From: Massilia eburnea
GTDB lineage: Bacteria > Pseudomonadota > Gammaproteobacteria > Burkholderiales > Burkholderiaceae_D
Reading direction: 5' to 3'
NCBI RefSeq assembly: GCF_009720745.1
Contig: NZ_WNKX01000019.1
Span: forward strand, 1 to 64,000
DNA length: 64,000 bases
Part shown: in pieces, positions 46,389 through 55,633 of the stretch
Numbering within the stretch: the stretch's first letter is position 1
How the letters are laid out: each line of letters begins with the position of its first letter
Made by a program: the position numbers and the translations under genes
The notes under the pieces: model-generated
What the model saw: the letters and a program-made list of their open reading frames with translations, nothing else
The model's database searches: none
Told to the model about the DNA's origin: nothing

Positions 46389-48014
46389 ATGAAAAACCCG
46401 CTTCACATGCTCCTGCTCGTCGCTTGTGCCCCACTTGCGTGGGCCGATGACGCCAGCCCGACCTGGCAGGACTTTCAGCGCGGAGATGCCGCGCAGCGGC
46501 CCTTTATCGATTTTTCGTGGGCCGGGGTCCATTACGGTGAGCAGGGAATAGCGGCGGTAAGAACGACGATCTTCAAGGTGGCCGACTATGGTGCGGTTCC
46601 CGGTGACGCGGTAGATGATACCGATGCGATCCAGCGTGCCATCGATGCTGCCGGCGCGGCCGGTGGCGGCATCGTGCAGTTCGATCCTGGCACCTATTTG
46701 CTCAATAGCGGGCAGACGCCCAAACGCCTGATCGTCTCCGCAAGCAATGTAGTGCTGCGCGGCGCCAGGCAGGGGCAGACGCATTTCAAGATGGTGAATG
46801 CCCTGGCACCGGCCGATCCGAACCAGTTGTGGGCCGCACCGGCCCTGGTGACTTTTACGCCGGGTAAAGCTCAGGCGGGTCCGGCGTGGAGCGTGGCCGC
46901 ATCGGCGCGTGTGGGCGATACTCGCCTCGTGCTGTCGTCCCCCGCCGGTCTGCAACCGGGCGATGTCGTGCGTATCGAAATGCAGAGCACAGCCGCGAAC
47001 GCCGGCTATCTCGAAGGCAGGTCCACGCGCCGGATCTGGAGCAAGGTTAACACCCAAGGCGTCAAAGTGCTGGAAACGCACGAAGTCGCAAGCGTCGACG
47101 GCGCAGTCCTGCTGCTCAAGGCGCCTTTGACGACGGCCATCGGTCGCCGCCTTCCGTGGACTGTGCGCAAGGCGGCGGTGCTGCGCAATGTCGGCTTCGA
47201 AGGCATCCGGCTCGAGGGCAGCTTTCATGAGCCTTTCGTCCATCATAAGAATGCGTATCACGACTCAGGTTTCTGCGGCGTCGAGCTGGATCAGACGGTT
47301 CACTCCTGGGTGCTCCGCAACCAGTTCGAGAACGTGACGCAGCCGGCGGTAATCCATGCCGGAGCGGCCAACACGATCATGCTGAACACAATCGCCGGCA
47401 ATCGCGGCCATCTCAGTTTTGCCGCTACCTTTTCCACCTACAGCCTGATTGGACTGAACATCGACACCACGGAGGAGGGCCAATGGCACGGCGTCGGCGC
47501 CTCGCACCAGTCTACTGGTTCGGTATTCTGGCGCGACGTGGCGCCTGGCTCACGCGGCATCGATTCTCATGCCAACTTCGTGCGCAACACCCTGTTTGAT
47601 GCGATTGAGAGCCGCGGCATGTGGGGGCAGGGCGGCAACTATGCCGATTTGCCGAACCATCTGGGGGGCTTGGTGATCTGGAACTTCCACCAGACCGGCA
47701 AGCTTGCTGCCGGCGTGAGCCGTACCCTGGATTTTTGGGATCTGCCTGATTCGGACGCGAAGCAGTACGGCCCCTACACTGCCGTTAATCCGGTACTGGT
47801 CGGATATGTCGGGCCGTACTCCGGAGCGAACATGGCGAATATTGGGCGGGTCGAAAGCATGGGCCGCCACGTTGCGCCTGAATCGCTCTATGAAGCGCTG
47901 CTTGAACGGCGGCTTGGAGGGCTTCCCGCCTGGCTGGCGTCCGCGAAGCAGGAATGGGCTGTTCTGCTAAAGGCCCGGCTGGGCCGGAATGATCCGGCGC
48001 TTGCGGGAAAGTGA
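46389..48014 (+). CDS. Right-handed beta-helix protein, pectate-lyase superfamily (Pectate_lyase_3-like)
   Basis: A 541-residue secreted protein with a signal peptide (HMLLLVACAPLAWA). The start of the domain shows the family hallmark DYGAVPGDAVDDTDAIQRAI followed by GGGIVQFDPGTY, then repeated beta-helix turns (VVLRGARQGQTHFK, NQFENVTQPAVIHAGAANTI). Enzymes with this fold cut or bind polysaccharides, but no catalytic residues can be named. ATG 46389 is chosen for the signal peptide; the open frame begins at 46347. Confidence 0.8.
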   Translation: MKNPLHMLLLVACAPLAWADDASPTWQDFQRGDAAQRPFIDFSWAGVHYGEQGIAAVRTTIFKVADYGAVPGDAVDDTDAIQRAIDAAGAAGGGIVQFDPGTYLLNSGQTPKRLIVSASNVVLRGARQGQTHFKMVNALAPADPNQLWAAPALVTFTPGKAQAGPAWSVAASARVGDTRLVLSSPAGLQPGDVVRIEMQSTAANAGYLEGRSTRRIWSKVNTQGVKVLETHEVASVDGAVLLLKAPLTTAIGRRLPWTVRKAAVLRNVGFEGIRLEGSFHEPFVHHKNAYHDSGFCGVELDQTVHSWVLRNQFENVTQPAVIHAGAANTIMLNTIAGNRGHLSFAATFSTYSLIGLNIDTTEEGQWHGVGASHQSTGSVFWRDVAPGSRGIDSHANFVRNTLFDAIESRGMWGQGGNYADLPNHLGGLVIWNFHQTGKLAAGVSRTLDFWDLPDSDAKQYGPYTAVNPVLVGYVGPYSGANMANIGRVESMGRHVAPESLYEALLERRLGGLPAWLASAKQEWAVLLKARLGRNDPALAGK

Positions 48015-48052
48015 GCCAAACCATACCCGGCGGCGTGGCTTGCGAAGCCGCG

Positions 48053-48385
48053 TCAGCTCCGTACGTTCACTTGCAGCGTTTGTTCCGCCGTCTTGATGGC
48101 AAACAGGCGGTCGATGTTGGGATGCTTGCCAGGGTTGGCGATGGCGTCCTGCGTGTGTTCCGCGTAGATTTCCAGGCCAAGTTGCGCAGCTTCCGGGGTG
48201 ATTGCGCCAAAGGTTTGGGCGAGCCAATGATAGACGCGCACCGAGCCCGCCTGGCCTGGCTTGTTTTCGAGCTTGCCGGCTTGGGCGCCCGACTTGTCCT
48301 TCAGTTCGATTGCTGCAACGGTATCGACGGCGGGAAGCCGGGACAGGTTATCTGAAAATTTTTCCGTAAAATTTGGCATTTGCAT
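48053..48385 (-). CDS. DUF2322 family protein
   Basis: A 110-residue soluble protein. Its sequence outline (FTEKFSDNLSRLPAVDTVAA, KLENKPGQAGSVRVYHWLAQ, EIYAEHTQDAIANPGKHPNI) matches my memory of the DUF2322 family, small proteins of unknown function in betaproteobacteria. ATG 48385 (or 48379) is preferred; the longer frame to 48436 would cover the upstream promoter. It is divergent from the porin, with 69 nt between starts. Confidence 0.75.
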   Translation of the reverse strand: MQMPNFTEKFSDNLSRLPAVDTVAAIELKDKSGAQAGKLENKPGQAGSVRVYHWLAQTFGAITPEAAQLGLEIYAEHTQDAIANPGKHPNIDRLFAIKTAEQTLQVNVRS

Positions 48386-48387
48386 AC

Positions 48388-48405
48388 ATACCTCGTTAAA
48401 GGTAT
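48388..48405. promoter_or_regulatory. Inverted repeat between divergent DUF2322 and porin genes
   Basis: ATACCT and AGGTAT flank a 6-nt centre in the 69-nt gap between the two starts. Position and size fit a small operator controlling both genes; the centre is not symmetric. Confidence 0.4.
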
Positions 48406-48454
48406 CTATTATGCTTGCACTTGGGCGTTCCCCCAAACTTTACGGAATGACATC

Positions 48455-49579
48455 ATGCGCGGCGTGCTTTGCGGAGTCCTGCTTGGATTGGCTGCTGCCA
48501 GCGCCTGGGCGCAGGGCGGAACGGTGGTGTATGGCCGCATCAATCTTGTGCTGGCCGGGCATGCAGGATACGCGCCGGGGTACGGACACAGCGTCAGCGA
48601 AAACAGCTTGTCGAGCAGGCTCGGGATCAAGGGCCGAGAAGCGCTGACGGGCGATTTGGCTGCCACCTACGTGATCGAAACCGGCATCGGCGCCGACACG
48701 GGCGGCGGCAGCCTGGGTAACCGCGAGACCAGCGTTGGACTGGCCGGTGGCTGGGGGCAGTTGAGGGTCGGTTACATGCTGGCGCCATTCGACGACTTCC
48801 ATGGCATTGCCGGCCCGGGTTACTTCAACAATCTTTCCAACGACAATATCAACGGCTTCTGGGCAAACGGCTACAGCAACCTGCTGGGCGCGGGGAGCAA
48901 GCCTTGCGACGGCACGGTGCCGGGCACGGACGACAACAACAACTTCTCATTTGACGGACGGCTGGCCAATTCGCTGCGTTACGATTCGCCGTCGCTCAAA
49001 GGCTGGCAGGTCTCCACCCATATGGCGCTGGGCGAATCGGGCTGCAGTGCGCGGGTCTGGTCGAGCAAACTGCAGTACACGGCGAAGGGCTGGAACGGGG
49101 GTCTCGCCTACCAGGCACACCGCAACCTGCGCGGGGCGGGGCTGGACGACCATGCCCTGCTGCTGACGGTGTCCTACCGCTTCAACCCGCATTATTACGT
49201 TGCCGGCTATGTGCAGCACCTGCGATACGCGAACCCGGGCCGGGTCAGCCTGCGGCAGGAGGCGGCGGGGATCCTGGGCCGCTACCTGGCCGGCCCGCAC
49301 ATCGTGGAGCTGGCGCTGTATCGCGCCGGCGCCGGGCGCGGCATGCAGACCCCGGCTTTCTCGGGGATCTTCGTTGGAGAAGGTGCGCGTGCCTACCTGG
49401 CCTCGATGGCTTACCACTACGGGCTGTCGGCCCGTACCGACCTTTGGGCGCAGGTCGAACAACTGCATAACGGGGCGCAGTCCGGCTATGACTTTGGCAA
49501 TACCGGAAAGGCCGGGGCGGCTGGAACGATGGGTCGGCATCCGGCTGCATTCCTGATAGGATTGCGGCATGATTTTTAG
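48455..49579 (+). CDS. Gram-negative porin (betaproteobacterial type)
   Basis: A 374-residue outer-membrane protein with a signal peptide (VLLGLAAASAWAQG). The mature N-terminus GTVVYGRINLVLAGHAG and LSSRLGIKGREALTGDLAATYVIE-type strands are those of OmpC-like porins of Burkholderiales. The protein ends in FLIGLRHDF, with the terminal Phe required for BAM recognition. It lets small solutes pass and probably forms trimers. Its 3' end overlaps the next gene by 11 nt. Confidence 0.9.
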   Translation: MRGVLCGVLLGLAAASAWAQGGTVVYGRINLVLAGHAGYAPGYGHSVSENSLSSRLGIKGREALTGDLAATYVIETGIGADTGGGSLGNRETSVGLAGGWGQLRVGYMLAPFDDFHGIAGPGYFNNLSNDNINGFWANGYSNLLGAGSKPCDGTVPGTDDNNNFSFDGRLANSLRYDSPSLKGWQVSTHMALGESGCSARVWSSKLQYTAKGWNGGLAYQAHRNLRGAGLDDHALLLTVSYRFNPHYYVAGYVQHLRYANPGRVSLRQEAAGILGRYLAGPHIVELALYRAGAGRGMQTPAFSGIFVGEGARAYLASMAYHYGLSARTDLWAQVEQLHNGAQSGYDFGNTGKAGAAGTMGRHPAAFLIGLRHDF

Positions 49580-50462
49580 TTTGCTAGTTACGATCATGCT
49601 GGCCGTCGGGCCGGTCGCCGCCAGCGCGGCAACCGCGCCGCAGCAGATCATTTATCCGCGCCCTGAATCCGAGCATGACAGCCGCTACCTGTATGACTGG
49701 GAAGTGCTGCGCATGGCGCTGGAAAAGACGCGTGCCAGTTTCGGACCTTACGAACTGCACCAGGCCGCCCAGTACATGTCGCCGGCGCGGGTGACGGCGG
49801 AAGCGGCGGGGCCCGGTCCCATCAATCTGTTCGTGCGCGCCACCTCGGTGCAGCTGGAACAGCAATTCCGGCCAGTGCGCATTCCGGTGGATCGCGGTTT
49901 GATCGGTTACCGCCTGCTCCTGGTGCGCAATGAAGACCTGCCGCGGTTCGCGGGCGTCGACACGCTGGACCAGCTGCGGCGTTTCCGCATTGGGCAAGGC
50001 AAGGGCTGGGTCGACGTCGGCATCCTGCAGGCTGCTGGATTCAAAGTCGTGGAGGGCAATAACTACGACGGCCTGTTTTCGATGTTGACCGTAAAGCGCT
50101 TCGATGCGCTGTCGCGTTCTGTGGATGAAGCCTTGCGCGAATACGATGAGCGGCACGAGCAGGTTGGCTTCGAAGTGGAACCGAGCCTCGCTCTGTACTA
50201 CCCGCTGGCGCGCTATTTCTTCACGCGCCGTGACGCGGAGGGCGAAGTGCTGGCGCGCCGCCTGGAGGCCGGGCTGGAAGCCATGGTGCAGGATGGCTCG
50301 CTGCAGGCCCTGTTCATGACGTATAAAGGACCGCTGATCAAGCGTTCCGGCCTGGCCCAGCGCCGCCTGTTCCGCATCCCCAATCCCAGCCTGCCGCCGG
50401 AGACGCCGCTGGCGCGCAGCGAGTTGTGGTATCGGCCGCAGGAGTCGGCCGGCAAGCACTAG
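49569..50462 (+). CDS. Periplasmic solute-binding-like protein (family 3 fold)
   Basis: A 297-residue protein with a signal peptide (VTIMLAVGPVAASAATA). The two-lobe layout of amino-acid-type binding proteins is suggested by RLLLVRNEDLPRFAGVDTLD, FRIGQGKGWVDVGILQAAGF and a late EAGLEAMVQDGSLQALFMTY. It lacks a nearby ABC permease, so it may be a sensor or an orphan binding protein rather than a transporter part. It overlaps the porin by 11 nt and is probably co-expressed. Confidence 0.75.
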   Translation: MIFSLLVTIMLAVGPVAASAATAPQQIIYPRPESEHDSRYLYDWEVLRMALEKTRASFGPYELHQAAQYMSPARVTAEAAGPGPINLFVRATSVQLEQQFRPVRIPVDRGLIGYRLLLVRNEDLPRFAGVDTLDQLRRFRIGQGKGWVDVGILQAAGFKVVEGNNYDGLFSMLTVKRFDALSRSVDEALREYDERHEQVGFEVEPSLALYYPLARYFFTRRDAEGEVLARRLEAGLEAMVQDGSLQALFMTYKGPLIKRSGLAQRRLFRIPNPSLPPETPLARSELWYRPQESAGKH

Positions 50463-50495
50463 TTCAGTTACACTGTTGGGGAAGGAGGAGGCGCC

Positions 50496-52382
50496 ATGAA
50501 AGCTTGGATAATGGCCGTTCTAGCTGCCGCCAGCCTGGCAGGTTGCAGCACCCCGCAACAACACCAGCAGCAACCCTTCATCTGCCGTACGGTGGAATCG
50601 GGCCTCGGCCAGCCGCTCGCCGATAGCGACCGGGGCATCGGCCACCCGGTGCGAGACGATGCCGGCAAGGTGGCCGGCTACAGCAGCCAGTGCGCGATCA
50701 AGCCTCATTTCCAGCGCTTCTACTTCGACGGCGCGGGCTTCAAGCCTTTCGACAAAGCGCCGCCGTCCGGTATGGAATCGACCACGGTACGGGTGGAAGC
50801 GGGCACCATCAACCGCTTCATCTACACCATCGCCATGCCGGAGCAGGCGCCATGGAACCATAAGGTGATTTACTGGATGCGTGGCGGCGTCGGCATCGGC
50901 CACCAGCAAGGCCAGGCCATGTGGTTCAACGATGCGCTGAACGGGTCGGAAAAGAAGCTCATGCCCAAATTGCTGGCAGAGGGTTATGCGATCGTCAACT
51001 CCTCCGGCAATGAGAGCGGGGTTCACTACAATATGCGGCTGGCCGAGGAAACTGCGGCGCAGACCAAGGCTTACGTCGCCGAGCATTACGGCAAGCCGGT
51101 TTATACGATAGGTATTGGCGGCTCCGGCGGTGCGGTGCAGCAGTATATGTTTGCCCAGAACCGTCCCGGCCTGTTCGACGCAGGCATCCCGATCCAGTCC
51201 TATCCGGATATGGTGACGCAGGCGATTCCGATTTCCGATTGCCCCTTGCTGGGACAATACTTCCTTGAAGAAGTGGCGCGCGATCCGGCTTCGCCTTGGG
51301 CTACCTGGAGCCGGCAGGCACTGGTGGAGGGCATGAACGCCAGCGACACCGCGAAAAACCCCTTCACCGGCAGGCCCGGTTCGACGGAGTGTATCAGTGG
51401 CTGGCGCTTTGCCATGCCGACGGCGCTGAACCCTTATTACCGCAGTCCCGCTTTCGACAAGGCGATCGCATTCTATGGCTATGCGCCGGAAGCCTTTGCA
51501 AAGGTGAAGTGGACGCACTGGAACGACCTGGAAGAGTATTACGGCACCGATGCGGATGGATTCGCACCGATCCCCATTGACAATGTCGGCGTGCAGTATG
51601 GGTTGCAGGCGCTGGTGGCAGGGAAAATCGGCGCCGACGAATTCCTGCGCTTGAACTCCTGCGCCGGCAGCTGGAAGGAGCAGCGCGATTTCGTGCAGTA
51701 CAAGCCGGAAAGCGACCCGTTCGACGCAGCCAATATGCACCGCAGCGCCACTTGCCGCGACCCGGCCGGCACGCCGGCGCAGCGGCGCGAGGGCGAGCAG
51801 CGCGCCATCCGTGCGGCCTGGGATTCCGGCCACGTCTTCACCGGCAAGGTGCTCGGCATCCCCATGATCGACTTGCGTCCCTACCGCGAGGCGGACCTGG
51901 ACATGCACAATGCGCGGCAATCGTTCTCGGTGCGTGCGCGCCTGCTGGCGGCCAATCCGGGCGAGGCAAAGCGGCAGGTGATCTGGTTTGCCAAGCCGGA
52001 CACCGATTTGCCGGGGCAGGTGATGAAAGCGCTCGCGGTGCTGGACCAATACCTTTCCACCGGCAGTGCGCCGGCAGAATTTGTCGACCGCTGTGTGGAT
52101 AGTGCCGGAGACGTGATCGGCGCCGGGCAGGGAGTGTGGAGCGGCGTGCTCGACGGCGGCAAGCCAGGTGCCTGCACCCAGGCTTTCCCGATCCACAGCA
52201 GCCCGCGCATGGTAGCGGGTGAATCGATCCGGGGCGATACGTTCAAATGCAGGTTGAAACCCCTGGCGACGGCCTTCGCCGACGGTACCTACGGGCCTGA
52301 TGTGCACTTCAGTGATGCACAAAAAACATGGCTCGCTCAAATCTTCCCCCAAGGCGTGTGCGATTACAATAACGCATTATGA
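50496..52382 (+). CDS. DUF6351-like secreted lipoprotein with alpha/beta-hydrolase features
   Basis: A 628-residue lipoprotein (lipobox ASLAGC). The middle part resembles an alpha/beta hydrolase: VIYWMRGGVGIGHQQGQAMW, YAIVNSSGNESG, and a nucleophile-elbow-like IGIGGSGGAVQQYMFAQ at residues ~206-222. DUF6351 is the closest family I recall; its substrates are unknown. Several paired cysteines suggest disulfides. The stop overlaps the ATG of the giant DUF748 gene (ATGA). Confidence 0.65.
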   Translation: MKAWIMAVLAAASLAGCSTPQQHQQQPFICRTVESGLGQPLADSDRGIGHPVRDDAGKVAGYSSQCAIKPHFQRFYFDGAGFKPFDKAPPSGMESTTVRVEAGTINRFIYTIAMPEQAPWNHKVIYWMRGGVGIGHQQGQAMWFNDALNGSEKKLMPKLLAEGYAIVNSSGNESGVHYNMRLAEETAAQTKAYVAEHYGKPVYTIGIGGSGGAVQQYMFAQNRPGLFDAGIPIQSYPDMVTQAIPISDCPLLGQYFLEEVARDPASPWATWSRQALVEGMNASDTAKNPFTGRPGSTECISGWRFAMPTALNPYYRSPAFDKAIAFYGYAPEAFAKVKWTHWNDLEEYYGTDADGFAPIPIDNVGVQYGLQALVAGKIGADEFLRLNSCAGSWKEQRDFVQYKPESDPFDAANMHRSATCRDPAGTPAQRREGEQRAIRAAWDSGHVFTGKVLGIPMIDLRPYREADLDMHNARQSFSVRARLLAANPGEAKRQVIWFAKPDTDLPGQVMKALAVLDQYLSTGSAPAEFVDRCVDSAGDVIGAGQGVWSGVLDGGKPGACTQAFPIHSSPRMVAGESIRGDTFKCRLKPLATAFADGTYGPDVHFSDAQKTWLAQIFPQGVCDYNNAL

Positions 52383-55300
52383 AAATCCCACCACTGAAAT
52401 ACCTTGTACCCAGCACTCTGGCCGGGCTGCTGCTTGCCTACACTGGCATCGGCTTTTTCGCCGTGCCGGCGATCGTCAAATCGCAGGCAGCCAAACAGGC
52501 ATCGGAAATACTGCATCGCCAGCTGACGATTGAGGACGTCTCTTTCAACCCGTTCACGCTGGCAGCGTCGGTGCAGGGCCTGAAAATGATGGAGACGGAC
52601 GGCGCGACCGTCTTTGCCAGCTTTGACCGGCTGGGCGTCGACCTGTCCTGGCAGTCCGTCTCGCACCTGGCGCCGGTAGTGCAGGAAGTGCGCCTGACCA
52701 AGCCGTATGTGCACCTGGCGCGCCATGCGGACAACCGCTACAACATTGACGATATCCTGCAGCTGATCGCAAGCCAGCCGCCGTCGCCGGAACCTGCGCG
52801 CTTCTCGGTCAACAACATCCAGCTGGAGCAGGGCAGCTTGTCCTTCGAGGACAAGCCGGCCGGCGTGACGCACAAGGTGCAGGACCTGAAACTGGGCCTG
52901 CCGTTTGTCTCCTCGCTGCCGGCGGACGTGACGATTTTCGTGGAGCCGCTGTTCAGCGCCAATATCAATGGGGCTCCGCTCTCGCTGAAAGGCAAGGCGC
53001 GTCCGTTCGCTGAACCAAAGGATTATGCGCTGGACCTGGAGCTGGACAAGGTCGACATGACCACCTACCTGGGCTACCTGCCGTTCAAGCCAGGCTTCAA
53101 GCTGCCGTCGGCGCACCTGGATACCAAACTCAAACTGACCGTGGTGCAGCCGAAAGACAAACCGGCAACCATGGTCCTGGGCGGTGAAGCCAGCCTGACG
53201 GGCGTTCAATTGCAGCAGCTGGACGGCACCCAGGTCGCCAGGCTCGATGCACTGAAGGTCAAGCTGGGCAAGCTCGATTTGCTGGCGCAGCGCTTCGAAA
53301 TCGCACAAGTCGGCATCGATGGCCTGGACATGGACATCAAGCGCAGCAAGGACGGCAAGCTGAATCTGGCGCAGCTGGCGCCTGCAGCCGCGCCCGAGGC
53401 GGCGCCTGCGGCTCCAACGGCTTCGGCAGCCAAGGCCGCCGCCACCGGCCCGACCGTTCTGGTGAAGGAACTGACCGTCAACGGTGCAGGCCTGCGCTAT
53501 GCCGACGACACCCCGCAAGGCAACCTGCGTGCCGAACTGGCCAAATTCGGCCTGTCGGTGCAGGACATTGCCTTTGATGGCGCCAAGCACACGCTGGATA
53601 TCGCCTCGCTTGTTTCCAGCAGCGCGGACATCGACGTCCACCAGGGCAAGCAAGCCGCCGCACCTGCTGCGGCGAAAGCGCCTGCCAAGCCCTCCGGCGA
53701 CGAAGCAATGCAAATCAAGATCGGCAAACTCGATATCAGCGACTGGTCGGCGAAATTGCGCGAGGACCTCCACAACGAGCCGACAGTTTTCAAACTCTCG
53801 CCGCTGGCATTGACCGTGGAGGGCTATTCCAACGCCCCAGGTGCAAGCGCCGAAGTAGCGCTGAAGACTGCCATCAACAAGGGCGAGCTGGAGGTAAAGG
53901 GCCAGTTGGCGCCTTCGCCGCTGAAAGCCGACTTGGCGCTGGACCTGAAGAACTTCGACCTGCTGCCGCTGCAGCCCTATGTCACCGACTACGTGAACCT
54001 GCGCCTGCTGCAGGCCGCTGTGACCAGCAAGGCGCGCCTGCACCTCGATACCGGCAAGGATGGCGCGGTGGCCGGCGGCTTCAAGGGCGATGTCAGCGTG
54101 AACCGCCTGTCGACCGTCGACAAGACCAGTTCCAATGATTTCCTGAGCTGGAAATCGCTGGCCTTCAGCGGCATGGACGTGAATTTCAAGCCGTTTACAC
54201 TGGACATCGACCGCGTCGCGCTGGACGACTTCTTTGCGCGCGTCATCATCGACCCGAATGGCCGCTTGAATGTACAGGACGTTATGCGTAAGGAAGGCGA
54301 GGAGGGCAAGAGCCTGACCGAAGCCGGCGCGCGTGCCCAGGCCGTCAAGGATGCCAAGGCCAGGACGAAGGAGGTGGCGCAGGCTGCGCCTTCGGCCAAT
54401 GCACCCGCCGCTGCCGGTACTGCCGCAACGGCCAAGCCGGCGAAGCCTGCGGAGCCGCTGCCGCCGATCCGCATCGGCAAGGTGCTGCTCTCGGGTGGGC
54501 GTGTGCGCTTCACCGACAACTTCATCAAGCCTAACTACACTGCCAACCTGAAGGAGCTGGGAGGTACGGTCAGTGGCCTGTCCTCCGACCCGTCGCACAA
54601 CGCCAAGGTGGATTTGCGCGGCAATGTCAGCGGTGCACCGCTGCTGATTGCCGGCCAGGTGCATCCGTTGAAGCAGGAGCTGTCGCTCGACCTGCGCGCC
54701 GAAGTGCGCGGCATGGAACTGTCGCAGCTCTCGGCCTACGCCGACAAGTACGTTGGCTACGGCATCGAGAAGGGCAAGATGACTTTCGAAGTGGCCTACC
54801 AGCTGGATAACCGCCAGCTCAAGGCCGAAAATCGCCTGATACTGGACCAGCTCACCTTCGGCAAGGAAAGCACCAATCCTGAGGCGACCAAGCTGCCGGT
54901 AAACTTGGCCGTGGCCCTGCTAAGCGACCGCAATGGCGTGATCGACATCAACGTCCCGATTGGCGGCTCGCTGGACGACCCGCAATTCTCGCTGGGCGGC
55001 ATCATCCTCAAGGTGATCGGCAATGCGATCATGAAGACTGTTACCTCGCCGTTTGCGCTGATCGGTTCGATGTTCGGCGGCGGCGAAGAGCTGTCGATGC
55101 TGGAATTCGATCCGGGCCGCGCCGCGCTGCTGCCGGCGTCGGAAGGGAAACTGAAATCGCTGGCCAAGGCGCTGACCGAACGTCCGGGCCTGAAGCTGGA
55201 CATTACCGGCCGCTTCGACGAGACGGCGGAACTGGATGCACTCAAGCGTGCGGCGCTCGATCGCAAACTGCGCCAGATCAAGACGCGTGATGTGCAGGCG

Positions 55301-55624
55301 CGCGGCGGTGCGCTGCCCGAGGGCGGTGTAACGGTCTCCAAAGAAGAATATGCCGGCTTGCTGGCACGCGCTTACAAGGACGAGACTTTCAACAAGCCGC
55401 GCAATGCCCTTGGCTTCACCAAGTCCCTGCCGACAGAGGAAATGGAAAAGCTGATGCTGGCGAATATCAAGTTCGAACAGGACGACTTCATCTCCCTCGG
55501 CAATCGCCGCGCGCAGGCTGCCAAAGACTGGCTGACGGGGCAAGGTCAGGTACCGCCTGAGCGCGTGTTCCTGATCGCGCCGAAGCCGGGTGCCGCGGGC
55601 CGCGTCGATTTCGCACTGCACTAG
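52379..55624 (+). CDS. Giant DUF748/AsmA-like envelope protein
   Basis: A 1081-residue protein with one N-terminal transmembrane helix (LAGLLLAYTGIGFFAVPAIV). The rest is a long series of amphipathic strands with AsmA-like wording (SVQGLKMMETDGATVFASFD, KGKARPFAEPKDYALDLEL, DINVPIGGSLDDPQFSLGG). Ala-rich low-complexity linkers occur near 337-365, 421-445 and 660-685. AsmA/YhdP proteins are thought to bridge the two membranes for phospholipid transport, and DUF748 is a relative. It is translationally coupled to the DUF6351-like gene, and the hydrolase gene follows after 9 nt. Confidence 0.87.
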   Translation: MKIPPLKYLVPSTLAGLLLAYTGIGFFAVPAIVKSQAAKQASEILHRQLTIEDVSFNPFTLAASVQGLKMMETDGATVFASFDRLGVDLSWQSVSHLAPVVQEVRLTKPYVHLARHADNRYNIDDILQLIASQPPSPEPARFSVNNIQLEQGSLSFEDKPAGVTHKVQDLKLGLPFVSSLPADVTIFVEPLFSANINGAPLSLKGKARPFAEPKDYALDLELDKVDMTTYLGYLPFKPGFKLPSAHLDTKLKLTVVQPKDKPATMVLGGEASLTGVQLQQLDGTQVARLDALKVKLGKLDLLAQRFEIAQVGIDGLDMDIKRSKDGKLNLAQLAPAAAPEAAPAAPTASAAKAAATGPTVLVKELTVNGAGLRYADDTPQGNLRAELAKFGLSVQDIAFDGAKHTLDIASLVSSSADIDVHQGKQAAAPAAAKAPAKPSGDEAMQIKIGKLDISDWSAKLREDLHNEPTVFKLSPLALTVEGYSNAPGASAEVALKTAINKGELEVKGQLAPSPLKADLALDLKNFDLLPLQPYVTDYVNLRLLQAAVTSKARLHLDTGKDGAVAGGFKGDVSVNRLSTVDKTSSNDFLSWKSLAFSGMDVNFKPFTLDIDRVALDDFFARVIIDPNGRLNVQDVMRKEGEEGKSLTEAGARAQAVKDAKARTKEVAQAAPSANAPAAAGTAATAKPAKPAEPLPPIRIGKVLLSGGRVRFTDNFIKPNYTANLKELGGTVSGLSSDPSHNAKVDLRGNVSGAPLLIAGQVHPLKQELSLDLRAEVRGMELSQLSAYADKYVGYGIEKGKMTFEVAYQLDNRQLKAENRLILDQLTFGKESTNPEATKLPVNLAVALLSDRNGVIDINVPIGGSLDDPQFSLGGIILKVIGNAIMKTVTSPFALIGSMFGGGEELSMLEFDPGRAALLPASEGKLKSLAKALTERPGLKLDITGRFDETAELDALKRAALDRKLRQIKTRDVQARGGALPEGGVTVSKEEYAGLLARAYKDETFNKPRNALGFTKSLPTEEMEKLMLANIKFEQDDFISLGNRRAQAAKDWLTGQGQVPPERVFLIAPKPGAAGRVDFALH

Positions 55625-55633
55625 GAGCTGTAC

